Positions 1 through 7,094 of a DNA stretch of 53,603 bases are shown piece after piece. The position numbers were made by a program, and so were the translations under genes. The stretch's first letter is position 1; the number at the start of each line of letters is the position of its first letter. Origin of the DNA: CAZLNO01 sp964561005 (GTDB taxonomy: Bacteria > Pseudomonadota > Alphaproteobacteria > Kiloniellales > Rhodovibrionaceae). The notes under the pieces are model-generated. The model saw nothing but the letters and a program-made list of their open reading frames with translations. It ran no database searches and was not told where the DNA came from. The stretch is taken from positions 1 to 53,603 of the forward strand of contig CAZLNO010000013.1 in the NCBI GenBank assembly GCA_964561005.1, in the 5' to 3' direction.

Positions 1-2
1 TT

Positions 3-365
3 CCCGTATATTGGCAACATTTTTTAGTAAGTGGGATTTTTCAAATCCTATTACCTATTCTCCCCATTCTTTTGGAATGGTGGGTTATTGGAAGAGTGAG
101 CGTTAAATCTCTTACTCTTACGGCGTCAATTTTTACAGTTGGGATCGGTATGGCCTCGCAAAGTATTTTACTTTTAGCTTTCACGGTTGTGTGCAGCATA
201 TCGTTTGCCACCGCATATGGTTCCTCGGTTTCACCGGCTGGGAACCTTCCTGCAAGTGATATATTGGCTATAGTGGCGATAGTCCTGGTTTCGGCGGTAT
301 ATTTGATAGAAAGATACAATTTTCACGTAGTTGATCGGCGACCATTCTGGGATTTTAGTGAGTGA
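3..365 (+). CDS. Hypothetical membrane protein, 5' end cut by window edge
   Basis: The reading frame is open from the first bases of the window to a TGA at 363-365, so only the C-terminal part (about 120 residues) is visible. A start inside the window (TTG at 72) is possible, but the frame upstream of it encodes more hydrophobic sequence, so a truncated longer gene is more likely. The visible part is strongly hydrophobic, with about three membrane segments, and ends in a short charged tail (ERYNFHVVDRRPFWDF). The DNA is AT-rich with many A/T-ending codons, unlike the GC-rich remainder, which suggests recent acquisition. Six bases separate it from the next gene, so the two are probably co-transcribed. 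I do not recognise the family and assign no function. Confidence 0.55.
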   Translation, partial: PVYWQHFLVSGIFQILLPILPILLEWWVIGRVSVKSLTLTASIFTVGIGMASQSILLLAFTVVCSISFATAYGSSVSPAGNLPASDILAIVAIVLVSAVYLIERYNFHVVDRRPFWDFSE

Positions 366-371
366 ACAGAA

Positions 372-800
372 ATGTCGCTTATTGATAAAATTTTGAATAG
401 CATGTCAGTGATGATTGAGACAGACGCAATGTTTTCATTGGCGGCCGCTTTCTTGGGACTTCTGACTAGTATTGCAAGTTTATTTATAAGCATTCGTCGA
501 TTGCGGAAGAAGATTGATGCGGAGGAACAGTTAGAACAGATGATAGCGAGAGATTCAGTGCGTTATGATAAATTTATGAATGTCTTAAAAGAAGTGCGTG
601 GAGGGGGAGTGTATACTGACGAAGATCTGTTGCCATTTTATCAGAAACTGGATGCGGATCTGCGAACAATGCTTTTGTCTTTGCGCGAAGTAGAGCGCAA
701 ACAGCTATCAGAGGCCCTTTATCAAAAATCTATGAGCGGGCGCTTTAGATACTTGGATAAGATACTAAAAGACGTTATAAAAAAACGTGAAGTCGCGTAA
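372..800 (+). CDS. Small membrane-anchored hypothetical protein
   Basis: This encodes 142 residues from an ATG six bases after the preceding stop codon. An N-terminal stretch of about 20 residues is amphipathic, followed by one clear membrane segment (about residues 20-40, AMFSLAAAFLGLLTSIASLF). After that comes a basic stop-transfer patch (RRLRKK) and about 95 charged, largely helical residues that may form a coiled coil in the cytoplasm. Base composition is AT-rich like its upstream neighbour and unlike the rest of the window, so the two look like one transferred unit. I do not recognise the family. A membrane-tethered partner of the upstream membrane protein is the simplest reading, but this is inference only. 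Confidence 0.6.
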   Translation: MSLIDKILNSMSVMIETDAMFSLAAAFLGLLTSIASLFISIRRLRKKIDAEEQLEQMIARDSVRYDKFMNVLKEVRGGGVYTDEDLLPFYQKLDADLRTMLLSLREVERKQLSEALYQKSMSGRFRYLDKILKDVIKKREVA

Positions 801-883
801 CCTTATAGTGCGTATTAAATGATGCAAATGTTTGGTTTGTGGCCCATGCGGCCTGCGTTTGAAGAGAATTGGCCTCGTTTAAG

Positions 884-1714
884 CTATGCCGGCGCGTTGA
901 TCGACCAGTCGTAGCGATCGTCGGCGATGCGGTCGACGGTCGCCAGCCTTGCGCGCAGCTCGGGCGTGGCGTAACGCTTCAGGTGGGCGATGACGCCGGC
1001 GTCGTCGCCGCCGAAGTCCGCCTTGAACCATTCGTAAATGGAGGAGACGACGAGCCGGCCGCCGCGCACCTCGGCGCCGCGGGGGTGATTCACATAAGCA
1101 CCGGCCACCGCGTCGAGCTGGCCGTCCAGGCGGTCGCCCCGGAAGGGCACGGGCTGCAGGTCGGGACAGCCGATCGACGCGCAGTTGACGGCGTAGTGCA
1201 CGCGCGGGTCCCGCCAGATCGGGCGCAGGATGCGGTGCTCGATGTCGTCCAGGGTGAGCGGTTCGCCCATCACCTCGATCACCTTTTTGCCCCAGGGCCC
1301 GTCGGCGAACCAGCCGGGCGAGATGTCGATGTCGCGGATGCTGTCCACCGGCCAGTGCGCCAGCACGATGTCGACGGTGAGCGCGTTGTACAAGTTGACC
1401 CAGTACGCGAACTGTTCCGGCCGCGGGTAGGCGTCGATGCGTACCGCGGCCATGGAGTCGAGATAGCGGCGCAGGCGGTCGCGGTCGGTTTGCGCGACCT
1501 CGCCATAGTCGACGAGGTTCACGGCGTCCGGCCGGTCGATGACATGGCGATCCAGGAAGGCGGCCCAGGGGGCGTGGTCGATCCGCCCGGTGGCCTCGGG
1601 GTCGTGCGCCTGCCAGCGCGGCCAGGGCTCGGCCTTCGGGGCGGCGCGTGCGGGGCGGGGGCGGGCCGTCGCCAGAACGGCGGCGGCGACGAGTAAAAAT
1701 TCACGCCTGTGCAT
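884..1714 (-). CDS. DUF547 domain protein with Tat-type signal peptide
   Basis: The 276-residue product matches the DUF547 family in length and landmarks: a WVNLYNALT block, HYAVNCASIGCP with two cysteines, and a closing SSIYEWFKADFGG block. The biochemical function of the family is not established. The N-terminus carries RREFL followed by a hydrophobic stretch and an ARA-type cleavage site near residue 25, which fits a twin-arginine signal and a periplasmic, already folded product. I chose the ATG at 1714 because it puts the twin arginines at residues 3-4 and has a GGGTGAGAG sequence just upstream. An ATG at 1726 and a TTG at 1732 are alternatives. The gene runs convergently towards the AT-rich pair at the left edge. 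Confidence 0.85.
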   Translation of the reverse strand: MHRREFLLVAAAVLATARPRPARAAPKAEPWPRWQAHDPEATGRIDHAPWAAFLDRHVIDRPDAVNLVDYGEVAQTDRDRLRRYLDSMAAVRIDAYPRPEQFAYWVNLYNALTVDIVLAHWPVDSIRDIDISPGWFADGPWGKKVIEVMGEPLTLDDIEHRILRPIWRDPRVHYAVNCASIGCPDLQPVPFRGDRLDGQLDAVAGAYVNHPRGAEVRGGRLVVSSIYEWFKADFGGDDAGVIAHLKRYATPELRARLATVDRIADDRYDWSINAPA

Positions 1715-2045
1715 TCTCTCACCCATCGACAAGGAAGCCTCGCGCGCATATGTAAGCCCTCCGGGTCGGCCGGGCCAAACAAGGCGCCGTCACGAAGGCG
1801 CGAGAGCGCCGTGGGTCGCCTTCGGTCGATGCGGAAGCGAAACATTTTCCAGCAAGGAGGGCGCAAGCATCTCGCCGGCCTCGGGGGCTCCGGTCCCGAC
1901 TGATCGCCGCCGGGGTGCCCGAGCAGCAACGGATTCACAGACGCCCTCACCCCGAGGCGCCTGGGCGGACCGGGCGCCGCGGGATGAGGGTGTGCTCCGC
2001 CTGCCCGACTGACATTCACTGTCTTCGCGGGGGAGGAGTCGCACC
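1715..2045. other. Intergenic region without a gene
   Basis: These 331 bases separate the divergent DUF547 and decarboxylase genes. I see no convincing gene; the frames that cross it are GC-driven extensions. It holds the inverted repeat at 1944-1990 and, just before the decarboxylase start, a GGGGGAGGAG ribosome binding site at about 2030-2039. Promoters for both flanking genes presumably lie here, but I could not pick out confident -35/-10 pairs. Confidence 0.5.
1944..1990. repeat. Intergenic nested inverted repeat
   Basis: An outer stem CCCTCA (1944-1949) pairs with TGAGGG (1985-1990), and an inner stem GGCGCC (1956-1961) pairs with GGCGCC (1973-1978). The CCTCA/TGAGG ends resemble the hairpin at 24886-24928 in this window, so both may belong to a dispersed intergenic repeat family. 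There is no T-run, so a simple intrinsic terminator is unlikely. Confidence 0.4.
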
Positions 2046-3218
2046 ATGACCGAAGTCCGCCGTTACAGCCGCTTCGCCGATGCCGGAGCGGTCGCCCATG
2101 CGTTGCAGCCATCGGAGCCGGTGTACTGCCTGCGGCCGCACGTCGTCCGCCGCGCCGCCGCGCGCTTCATCGCGGCCTTTCCGGGACGCACGCTCTACGC
2201 CGTCAAGTGCAACCCGCATCCGGGCGTGCTGGACGCGCTCTGGGCCGGGGGCGTGCGCGCCTTCGACACGGCCTCGCTGGGCGAGATCGCCCAGATCCGG
2301 GAGGCCTGGCCCGCGGCCGCCTGCTATTTCATGAACCCCGTGAAGCCGCGGCCGGCCATCACCACGGCGCGCCACGTCTACGGCGTGCGCACCTTCGTGC
2401 TCGACCACGCTGACGAGCTGCGCAAGCTGGCGGAGCAGCTCGGCCGCGATCCGGAGGTGATGGCGGTCGTGCGTGTTCGCACCGACCGGAGCGACGGGGC
2501 GCTGTTCCACCTGGCGGACAAGTTCGGCGCGGCGCCGGCGGAGGCGGGACGGCTGCTGCGGGAGGCCGTCGCGCTGGGCTATCGTCCCGGCATCGCCTTT
2601 CACGTGGGCTCGCAGTGCCTATCGCCGGATGCCTACCGGGAGGCGCTGCGCGTCGTCGGGGAGGTGCTCGACGCGGCGGGCGTGGCGCCGGCCTGCATCG
2701 ACGTCGGCGGCGGTTTCCCCGCGCCCTACGCCGGGGTGGAGGTGCCGCCGCTGGCCGACTACATGGCGGCGATCCGCCAGGGACTGGCGGGGTTGGATCT
2801 GCCGGCGGATTGCGAGGTCCTGGCGGAACCCGGCCGCGCCCTGGTGGCGCGGGGCTGTTCCGTGCTGGCGCAGGTGCTGCTGCGCAAGGACGGGCGTCTC
2901 TACCTCAACGACGGCGTGTTCGGCAGCCTGGGCGAGGTGGCGGCGGCCCGGCTGCGGCTGTCGGCGCGCGTCGTGCGGCCCGGCGCGGCGACGGCCCGCG
3001 GCGCGCCCCATCTGTTCGATGTGGCTGGCCCGACCTGCGATTCGATCGATATGATACCGCGGGCGATCGCGTTGCCGGAGGACGTGCGCGAGGGCGACTG
3101 GATCGAGATCGACGGCCTCGGCGCCTATTCCAGCGCGCAGGCGACGCGCTTCAACGGCTTCGCGTCGGGAGGCTTCGTGGAGGTCATGGACGAACCGATG
3201 GACGCAAGCACATGCTGA
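2046..3218 (+). CDS. PLP-dependent ornithine/lysine/diaminopimelate-type decarboxylase
   Basis: The 390-residue product is a fold-type III (alanine-racemase-fold) amino-acid decarboxylase. The PLP lysine is K54 in YAVKCNPHP. HVGSQ and GGGFP lie in the barrel, EPGR binds the phosphate, and the C-terminal domain carries GPTCDSID with the catalytic cysteine at about C331, followed by GAYS. The GPTCDSID form is that of ornithine and ornithine/lysine decarboxylases, so the likely reaction is ornithine to putrescine (or lysine to cadaverine). Length fits that group better than the longer arginine decarboxylases. The ATG has a strong GGAGGAG site upstream. The last 7 bases overlap the next gene, starting a three-gene operon with two hydrolases. 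Substrate cannot be fixed from sequence alone. Confidence 0.85.
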   Translation: MTEVRRYSRFADAGAVAHALQPSEPVYCLRPHVVRRAAARFIAAFPGRTLYAVKCNPHPGVLDALWAGGVRAFDTASLGEIAQIREAWPAAACYFMNPVKPRPAITTARHVYGVRTFVLDHADELRKLAEQLGRDPEVMAVVRVRTDRSDGALFHLADKFGAAPAEAGRLLREAVALGYRPGIAFHVGSQCLSPDAYREALRVVGEVLDAAGVAPACIDVGGGFPAPYAGVEVPPLADYMAAIRQGLAGLDLPADCEVLAEPGRALVARGCSVLAQVLLRKDGRLYLNDGVFGSLGEVAAARLRLSARVVRPGAATARGAPHLFDVAGPTCDSIDMIPRAIALPEDVREGDWIEIDGLGAYSSAQATRFNGFASGGFVEVMDEPMDASTC

Positions 3219-4102
3219 CAGTGACCGCGCCGCGCCTGGACAGCATCCTGGGCCTGTCCGACGAGGGCTTTCACCGCGTCGCCTATGCCGAGTGGGGCGA
3301 GGCGGACTGGATCGAGGAAGTCGCGATCTGCGTCCACGGCCTGACCCGCACCGGCCGGGACTTCGACGTGCTGGCCGAGGCGCTCTCGGCCCACCGTCGG
3401 GTGCTTTGCCCGGACGTCGTGGGGCGGGGCCGCAGCGACTGGCTGCGCGCCGCGGAGGTCTACGGCTATCCGCAGTACATGCGGGACATGGCCGCGATCA
3501 TAGCCCGCACCGGGGCGCACGCGGTGGACTGGGTCGGCACCTCGATGGGCGGGCTGATCGGCATGATGCTGGCCGCCCAGCCCAACACGCCGATCCGGCG
3601 GCTGGTGCTGAACGATGTCGGCCCCTTCATTCCCAGGGCGGCCCTGGAACGTATCGCCGAGTATCTGGGACAGGACCCCCATTTCGAGTCGCTCGACGAC
3701 GCGATCAGCTATCTGCGCGGGGTGCATGCGCCCTTCGGACCGCTGACGGCGCGGCAGTGGCGGCACCTGACCGAGCACGCCGTGCGGCCGGACCCTGCGG
3801 GCGGCTATCGCCTCGCCTACGACCCGAAGATCGCGGCGGCCTTCGCCGATCCCGAGGCGATCGACGACATCGACCTCTGGGCGCTGTGGGACCGCGTCGC
3901 CTGCCCGGTGCTGCTGCTGCGCGGGGCGGAGAGCGACCTGCTGATGGCCGAGACCGCGGTGGAGATGACCCGGCGCGGACCCAGGGCCACGCTGGTCACC
4001 TTCGAGGGCGTGGGGCACGCGCCGGCGCTGATGGCCGCCGATCAGGTCGACTGCGTTGTCGACTGGCTGACCGGGACGCAGCCGACAGTCGCCGGACAGT
4101 GA
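3212..4102 (+). CDS. Alpha/beta-fold hydrolase
   Basis: The 296-residue product has the classical alpha/beta-hydrolase layout. The oxyanion-hole segment is VHGLTRTG, the nucleophile is S111 in GTSMGG, the acid is probably D242 in AESDLL, and the catalytic histidine is H269 in GVGHAP. There is no signal peptide, so it is cytoplasmic. The ATG at 3212 lies inside the end of the decarboxylase gene (7-base overlap) and the stop overlaps the GTG of the next gene, so translation is probably coupled. Esters, thioesters, lactones and C-C bonds are all possible substrates for the family. The genomic link to an amino-acid decarboxylase is the only clue to the substrate. Confidence 0.82.
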   Translation: MLTVTAPRLDSILGLSDEGFHRVAYAEWGEADWIEEVAICVHGLTRTGRDFDVLAEALSAHRRVLCPDVVGRGRSDWLRAAEVYGYPQYMRDMAAIIARTGAHAVDWVGTSMGGLIGMMLAAQPNTPIRRLVLNDVGPFIPRAALERIAEYLGQDPHFESLDDAISYLRGVHAPFGPLTARQWRHLTEHAVRPDPAGGYRLAYDPKIAAAFADPEAIDDIDLWALWDRVACPVLLLRGAESDLLMAETAVEMTRRGPRATLVTFEGVGHAPALMAADQVDCVVDWLTGTQPTVAGQ

Positions 4103-5139
4103 ACCGGCCCAGTCCGCCTCTGGCCGCCGAACGCCGCACAGGCATCGCGCGCGGGCTGTCGATTCCGCCATTCCAGCCGCGGCTGCCCTGGCTGACGGGC
4201 GATCTCCAGACCGTGCGGAACGCCATGCTGCGGCCGGCGCATTCCTTGGCCGACTGGCCCGCCGAGCGGCTGTGGCTGCCGGTGTCGGGCGGCGACCAAC
4301 TCGCTGCCTGTCTGCACGCACCGGCCCGGATCGGCGAGGCACCGCTGATCGTTTTGATCCACGGGCTTACCGGTTGCGAGGACTCGATCCATGTGCGGGC
4401 CACGGCGCGCTATTGGCTGGCTTCGGGGCACCCGGTGATGCGGTTGAACCTCCGCGGCAGCCTGCCGTCGCGCCCGCGCTGCGCCGGCCACTACCACGCC
4501 GGGCGCAGCGCCGATCTGCGCGACGCCCTGACGGCGCTGCTGGCGCGGGCGCCGGAGCTTTCGCGGCGCGGCATCTGCCCGGTCGGCTATTCCCTCGGCG
4601 GCAACATGCTGATCAAGTTCCTGGCGGAGTCCGGGCGGGACTTCCCGATCCGGGCCGCGGCCGCGGTGTCCGCGCCCCTGGACCTGGCGGCGACGTCCCG
4701 CCGCTTCCTGGCGCCGCGCAACCGGCCGTACCACCGCTGGCTGCTGCGCCAGCTCAAGCACGAGGCCCTGCGCCCGCCCGCCGCGCTGAGTTCGGCCGAG
4801 CGGGCCGCGATCCAGGCTGCGCGAACGGTGTACGCTTTCGACGATACCTTCGTCGCGCCGCGCCACGGATTCGCGGACGCGGCCGACTATTACGCGCGCT
4901 CCAGCGCCCTGGCGTATCTATCGAAAGCGACGGTGCCGCTGCTGGCGATTCATGCGCGCGACGATCCCTGGATTCCCGCCGAAACGTATGAGCGCGCCGC
5001 AGGGGAGGCGCATCCCCTCGTCTCCATCCTCTTGGCGGCGGGCGGCGGTCACGTCGGCTTCCACGCGGCGGACGACGCGGTGCCGTGGCACGACCGGGCG
5101 GCGGGCGCCTTCCTGCGGCGCGCGGCGCGGGAGGGCTAG
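4099..5139 (+). CDS. YheT/ABHD-type alpha/beta hydrolase
   Basis: The 346-residue product matches the YheT (UPF0017) branch of alpha/beta hydrolases. It has a WLTGDLQTV segment near the N-terminus, the LIHGLTG oxyanion region, GYSLGGN with nucleophile S165, a DDPWIP segment, and GGGHVGF with the catalytic histidine at H318. Family members are soluble carboxyl esterases of poorly known substrate. Translation starts at a GTG overlapping the TGA of the previous gene (GTGA, 4 bases), making this the third gene of a tightly coupled operon. Its stop codon overlaps by 4 bases the stop of the convergent acyl-CoA dehydrogenase gene. Confidence 0.82.
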   Translation: MNRPSPPLAAERRTGIARGLSIPPFQPRLPWLTGDLQTVRNAMLRPAHSLADWPAERLWLPVSGGDQLAACLHAPARIGEAPLIVLIHGLTGCEDSIHVRATARYWLASGHPVMRLNLRGSLPSRPRCAGHYHAGRSADLRDALTALLARAPELSRRGICPVGYSLGGNMLIKFLAESGRDFPIRAAAAVSAPLDLAATSRRFLAPRNRPYHRWLLRQLKHEALRPPAALSSAERAAIQAARTVYAFDDTFVAPRHGFADAADYYARSSALAYLSKATVPLLAIHARDDPWIPAETYERAAGEAHPLVSILLAAGGGHVGFHAADDAVPWHDRAAGAFLRRAAREG

Positions 5140-6278
5140 CTCTCCGCCAGCATGCGCCGGGCGACGATCAGGCGCATGATCTCGTTGGTGCCCTCCAGGA
5201 TCTGATGCACCCGGACGTCGCGCAGATAGCGCTCGATGGGGTAGTCGCGGATGTAGCCATAGCCGCCGTGGAGCTGCAGCGCCTCGTTGCACACGCGGAA
5301 TCCCACGTCGGTGGCCAGGCGCTTGGCCATGGCGCAGTCCATCGTCGCGTCCGCGGCGCCGGTGTCCAGCTTGCGTGCCGCGCGGTGGAGCAGCAGGCGC
5401 GCCGCCTCCAGCTCGGTGCGCATGTCCGCCAGCTTGAACTGCGTCGCCTGGAAGTCGGCCAGGGCGTGGCCGAACTGCTTACGCTCCTTGGCGTGCGCGA
5501 GGGCGGCCTCCAGGCAGGCGCGCGCCGCGCCCAGCGAGCAGGCGCCGATGTTCAGCCGCCCGCCGTCCAGCCCCATCATGGCGATCCTGAAGCCCTCGCC
5601 CTCGGGTCCCAGCCGGTTCGCGGCGGGCACGCGCGCCTCCTCGAAGATGACGGAGGCGGTGGGCTGGCTGTGCCAGCCCAGCTTCTTTTCCTGCTTGCCG
5701 AACGACAGACCCGGCGTGTCGCCGGGCACGACGAAGGTGGAGATTCCCTTCGGCCCGGCGGCGCCGGTGCGGGCCATGACGACGTAGATGTCGCTGCGCC
5801 CGCCGCCCGAGATGAAGGCCTTGGTGCCGGTCAGCAGGTAGTCGTCGCCCTCGCGCGCCGCCCGTGTCTTCAGCGCGGCGGCGTCGGAGCCGGCGCCCGG
5901 CTCGGTCAGGCAGTAGGAGGCGAAGTGCTCCATCGTCATCAGCTTTGGCAGAAAGCGTTCGCGCTGGGCGTCGTCGCCGAAGCGGTCGATCATCCAGGCG
6001 GCCATGTTGTGGATCGAGATGTAGGCCGCCGTGGACGGGCAGGCGGCGGCCAGCTCCTCGAAGATGACGGCGGCGTCCAGCCGGCCGAGCGCCGAGCCGC
6101 CCACGTCGTCGCGCACGTAGATACCGGCGAAGCCGAGCGCCGCCGCCTCGCGCAGCACCGCCTCGGGGAAGACGCATTCCTCGTCCCACTCGGCCGCCCG
6201 CGGCAGCATCTCGTTTTGCGCGAAGGCCCGCGCCGCCTCCTGAAAGGCGCGCTGGTCCTCGGTGAGCTCGAAATCCAT
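5136..6278 (-). CDS. Acyl-CoA dehydrogenase, isobutyryl-CoA type
   Basis: This 380-residue FAD enzyme has the full acyl-CoA dehydrogenase architecture: N-terminal helices, the YCLTEPGAGSD flavin-binding block, a central beta domain, and a C-terminal helical domain ending QLHGGYGYIRDYPIERYLRD and ILEGTNEIMRL. The catalytic base is E362 in the ILEGT segment. The AAYISIHNMAAWMID region and overall similarity point to isobutyryl-CoA dehydrogenase (ACAD8-like), which oxidises isobutyryl-CoA to methacrylyl-CoA in valine breakdown. Genes for the following two-step stretch lie at 16029-18144. The ATG at 6278 is chosen because a TAAGGAGG site sits 8 bases upstream. Other short/branched-chain acyl-CoA substrates cannot be excluded. 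Confidence 0.88.
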   Translation of the reverse strand: MDFELTEDQRAFQEAARAFAQNEMLPRAAEWDEECVFPEAVLREAAALGFAGIYVRDDVGGSALGRLDAAVIFEELAAACPSTAAYISIHNMAAWMIDRFGDDAQRERFLPKLMTMEHFASYCLTEPGAGSDAAALKTRAAREGDDYLLTGTKAFISGGGRSDIYVVMARTGAAGPKGISTFVVPGDTPGLSFGKQEKKLGWHSQPTASVIFEEARVPAANRLGPEGEGFRIAMMGLDGGRLNIGACSLGAARACLEAALAHAKERKQFGHALADFQATQFKLADMRTELEAARLLLHRAARKLDTGAADATMDCAMAKRLATDVGFRVCNEALQLHGGYGYIRDYPIERYLRDVRVHQILEGTNEIMRLIVARRMLAES

Positions 6279-6414
6279 GAGCGCCGCCTCCTTACGCCGG
6301 CCACAAGTCCCGTCGCGGAGGATAGCCGGGAGGGGAAGGCTGTCAAATGAGGCGGATGCCTTGCAGCCTATCTGCCGGGGCGGCATATTCTCGCGATGAG
6401 AAGGGAGTGATGGC

Positions 6415-6720
6415 ATGCGGCGGCGCTTTCACTGTTACGCGGAAGGCCATAACGGCGATTGGGAGGCCATCTGTCTGGATTTGGATATTGCCGTTCAGGG
6501 CGGGTCCTTCGCCGAGGTTTATCAGTCGCTGATGGAGGCGGTCGGCCTGTACCTGGAAGAGGTGGCCGAACTGCCGGAAGCCGATCGTCGCAGGCTCCTT
6601 TACCGCAAGGCACCACTGGCGGTGCGGGCGCGTTTCCTCTGGCTGGCGCTGCGCACCTTTCTGACGGGCCACGCCGACGGTGAGGACCACGCCGAATTCA
6701 CGATGGCCGCGCCGGCTTGA
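6415..6720 (+). CDS. HicB-like antitoxin, N-terminal domain only
   Basis: The 101-residue product resembles the HicB/DUF1902 degraded-RNase-H-like fold: an opening beta strand (RRFHCYAE), GDWEAICLDLDIAVQGGSFAEV, then a helix EAVGLYLEEV. HicB antitoxins usually end in a helix-turn-helix or ribbon-helix-helix DNA-binding part. Here the C-terminal 40 residues (RARFLWLALRTFL and onward) look like neither. A good AAGGGAG site precedes the ATG. The stop TGA at 6718-6720 directly abuts the stop of the HicA-like gene on the other strand, so the pair is convergent rather than an operon. The antitoxin call rests on fold-level resemblance plus this neighbour. Confidence 0.65.
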   Translation: MRRRFHCYAEGHNGDWEAICLDLDIAVQGGSFAEVYQSLMEAVGLYLEEVAELPEADRRRLLYRKAPLAVRARFLWLALRTFLTGHADGEDHAEFTMAAPA

Positions 6721-6930
6721 TCACTTGAACATGCGCTTGGGCAAGCCGGATTGGCGGATCATCGAATTCAATGTTCCTTTTTTGATGTCGTCCGCTTCGC
6801 GGTGAAACGCCACCGTGACAACCCGCGTCCGTCCCGCCACGACCCCGCGATAGGTCCGGTGGCTGCCACGTTGTCTCGAAAGCACGAAGCCGTTGGCCTC
6901 CAGGATTCGGATGAATTCACGAAAGGTCAT
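6721..6930 (-). CDS. hicA: HicA-like mRNA interferase toxin
   Basis: The 69-residue product has the length and plan of HicA/YcfA toxins: a short helix (FREFIRILEANGF), a strand with RQRGSHRTYRG, then VTVAFHREADDIKKGTLNSMIRQSG. The histidine of the GSH motif falls at H24, the position of the catalytic histidine in HicA. Such proteins bind double-stranded RNA and cut mRNA. The ATG at 6930 gives the family length but has no clear ribosome binding site, so expression may be weak. Longer in-frame starts add unrelated residues. The gene faces the HicB-like gene, with the two stop codons touching inside a TTGATCA palindrome. Confidence 0.78.
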   Translation of the reverse strand: MTFREFIRILEANGFVLSRQRGSHRTYRGVVAGRTRVVTVAFHREADDIKKGTLNSMIRQSGLPKRMFK

Positions 6931-7094
6931 GCGCAAAACATACAGAATTTTGTGCCACAGGATCGACGTCCGCCACATGTGGAAAGCGGGAAAAACGGGG
7001 ACCGATCCGCCGGTTCTCTTTCCCTCTTGCCCCTTTTGGTTAGCCCCAGTCACAACCTCGTGAACACCAACGGTTCTTTGCGAAGGGACTTTCG

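Noticed and set aside
41..319. A 92-codon minus-strand frame in the AT-rich left edge
   Set aside because: It is antisense to the hydrophobic plus-strand frame that continues to the window edge and is closely followed by a second gene. It lacks a plausible start context.
869..1696. A 275-codon plus-strand frame over the DUF547 gene
   Set aside because: It is the antisense of a clear DUF547 gene, has no family motifs, and begins at a non-ATG codon with no ribosome binding site.
6931..7094. A SAM-sensing riboswitch upstream of metY
   Set aside because: I looked for the SAM-II core (GGTGGTGATTTG with a downstream pseudoknot partner) and SAM/SAH-type motifs. None is present; only a 4-bp stem near 7000 was seen.
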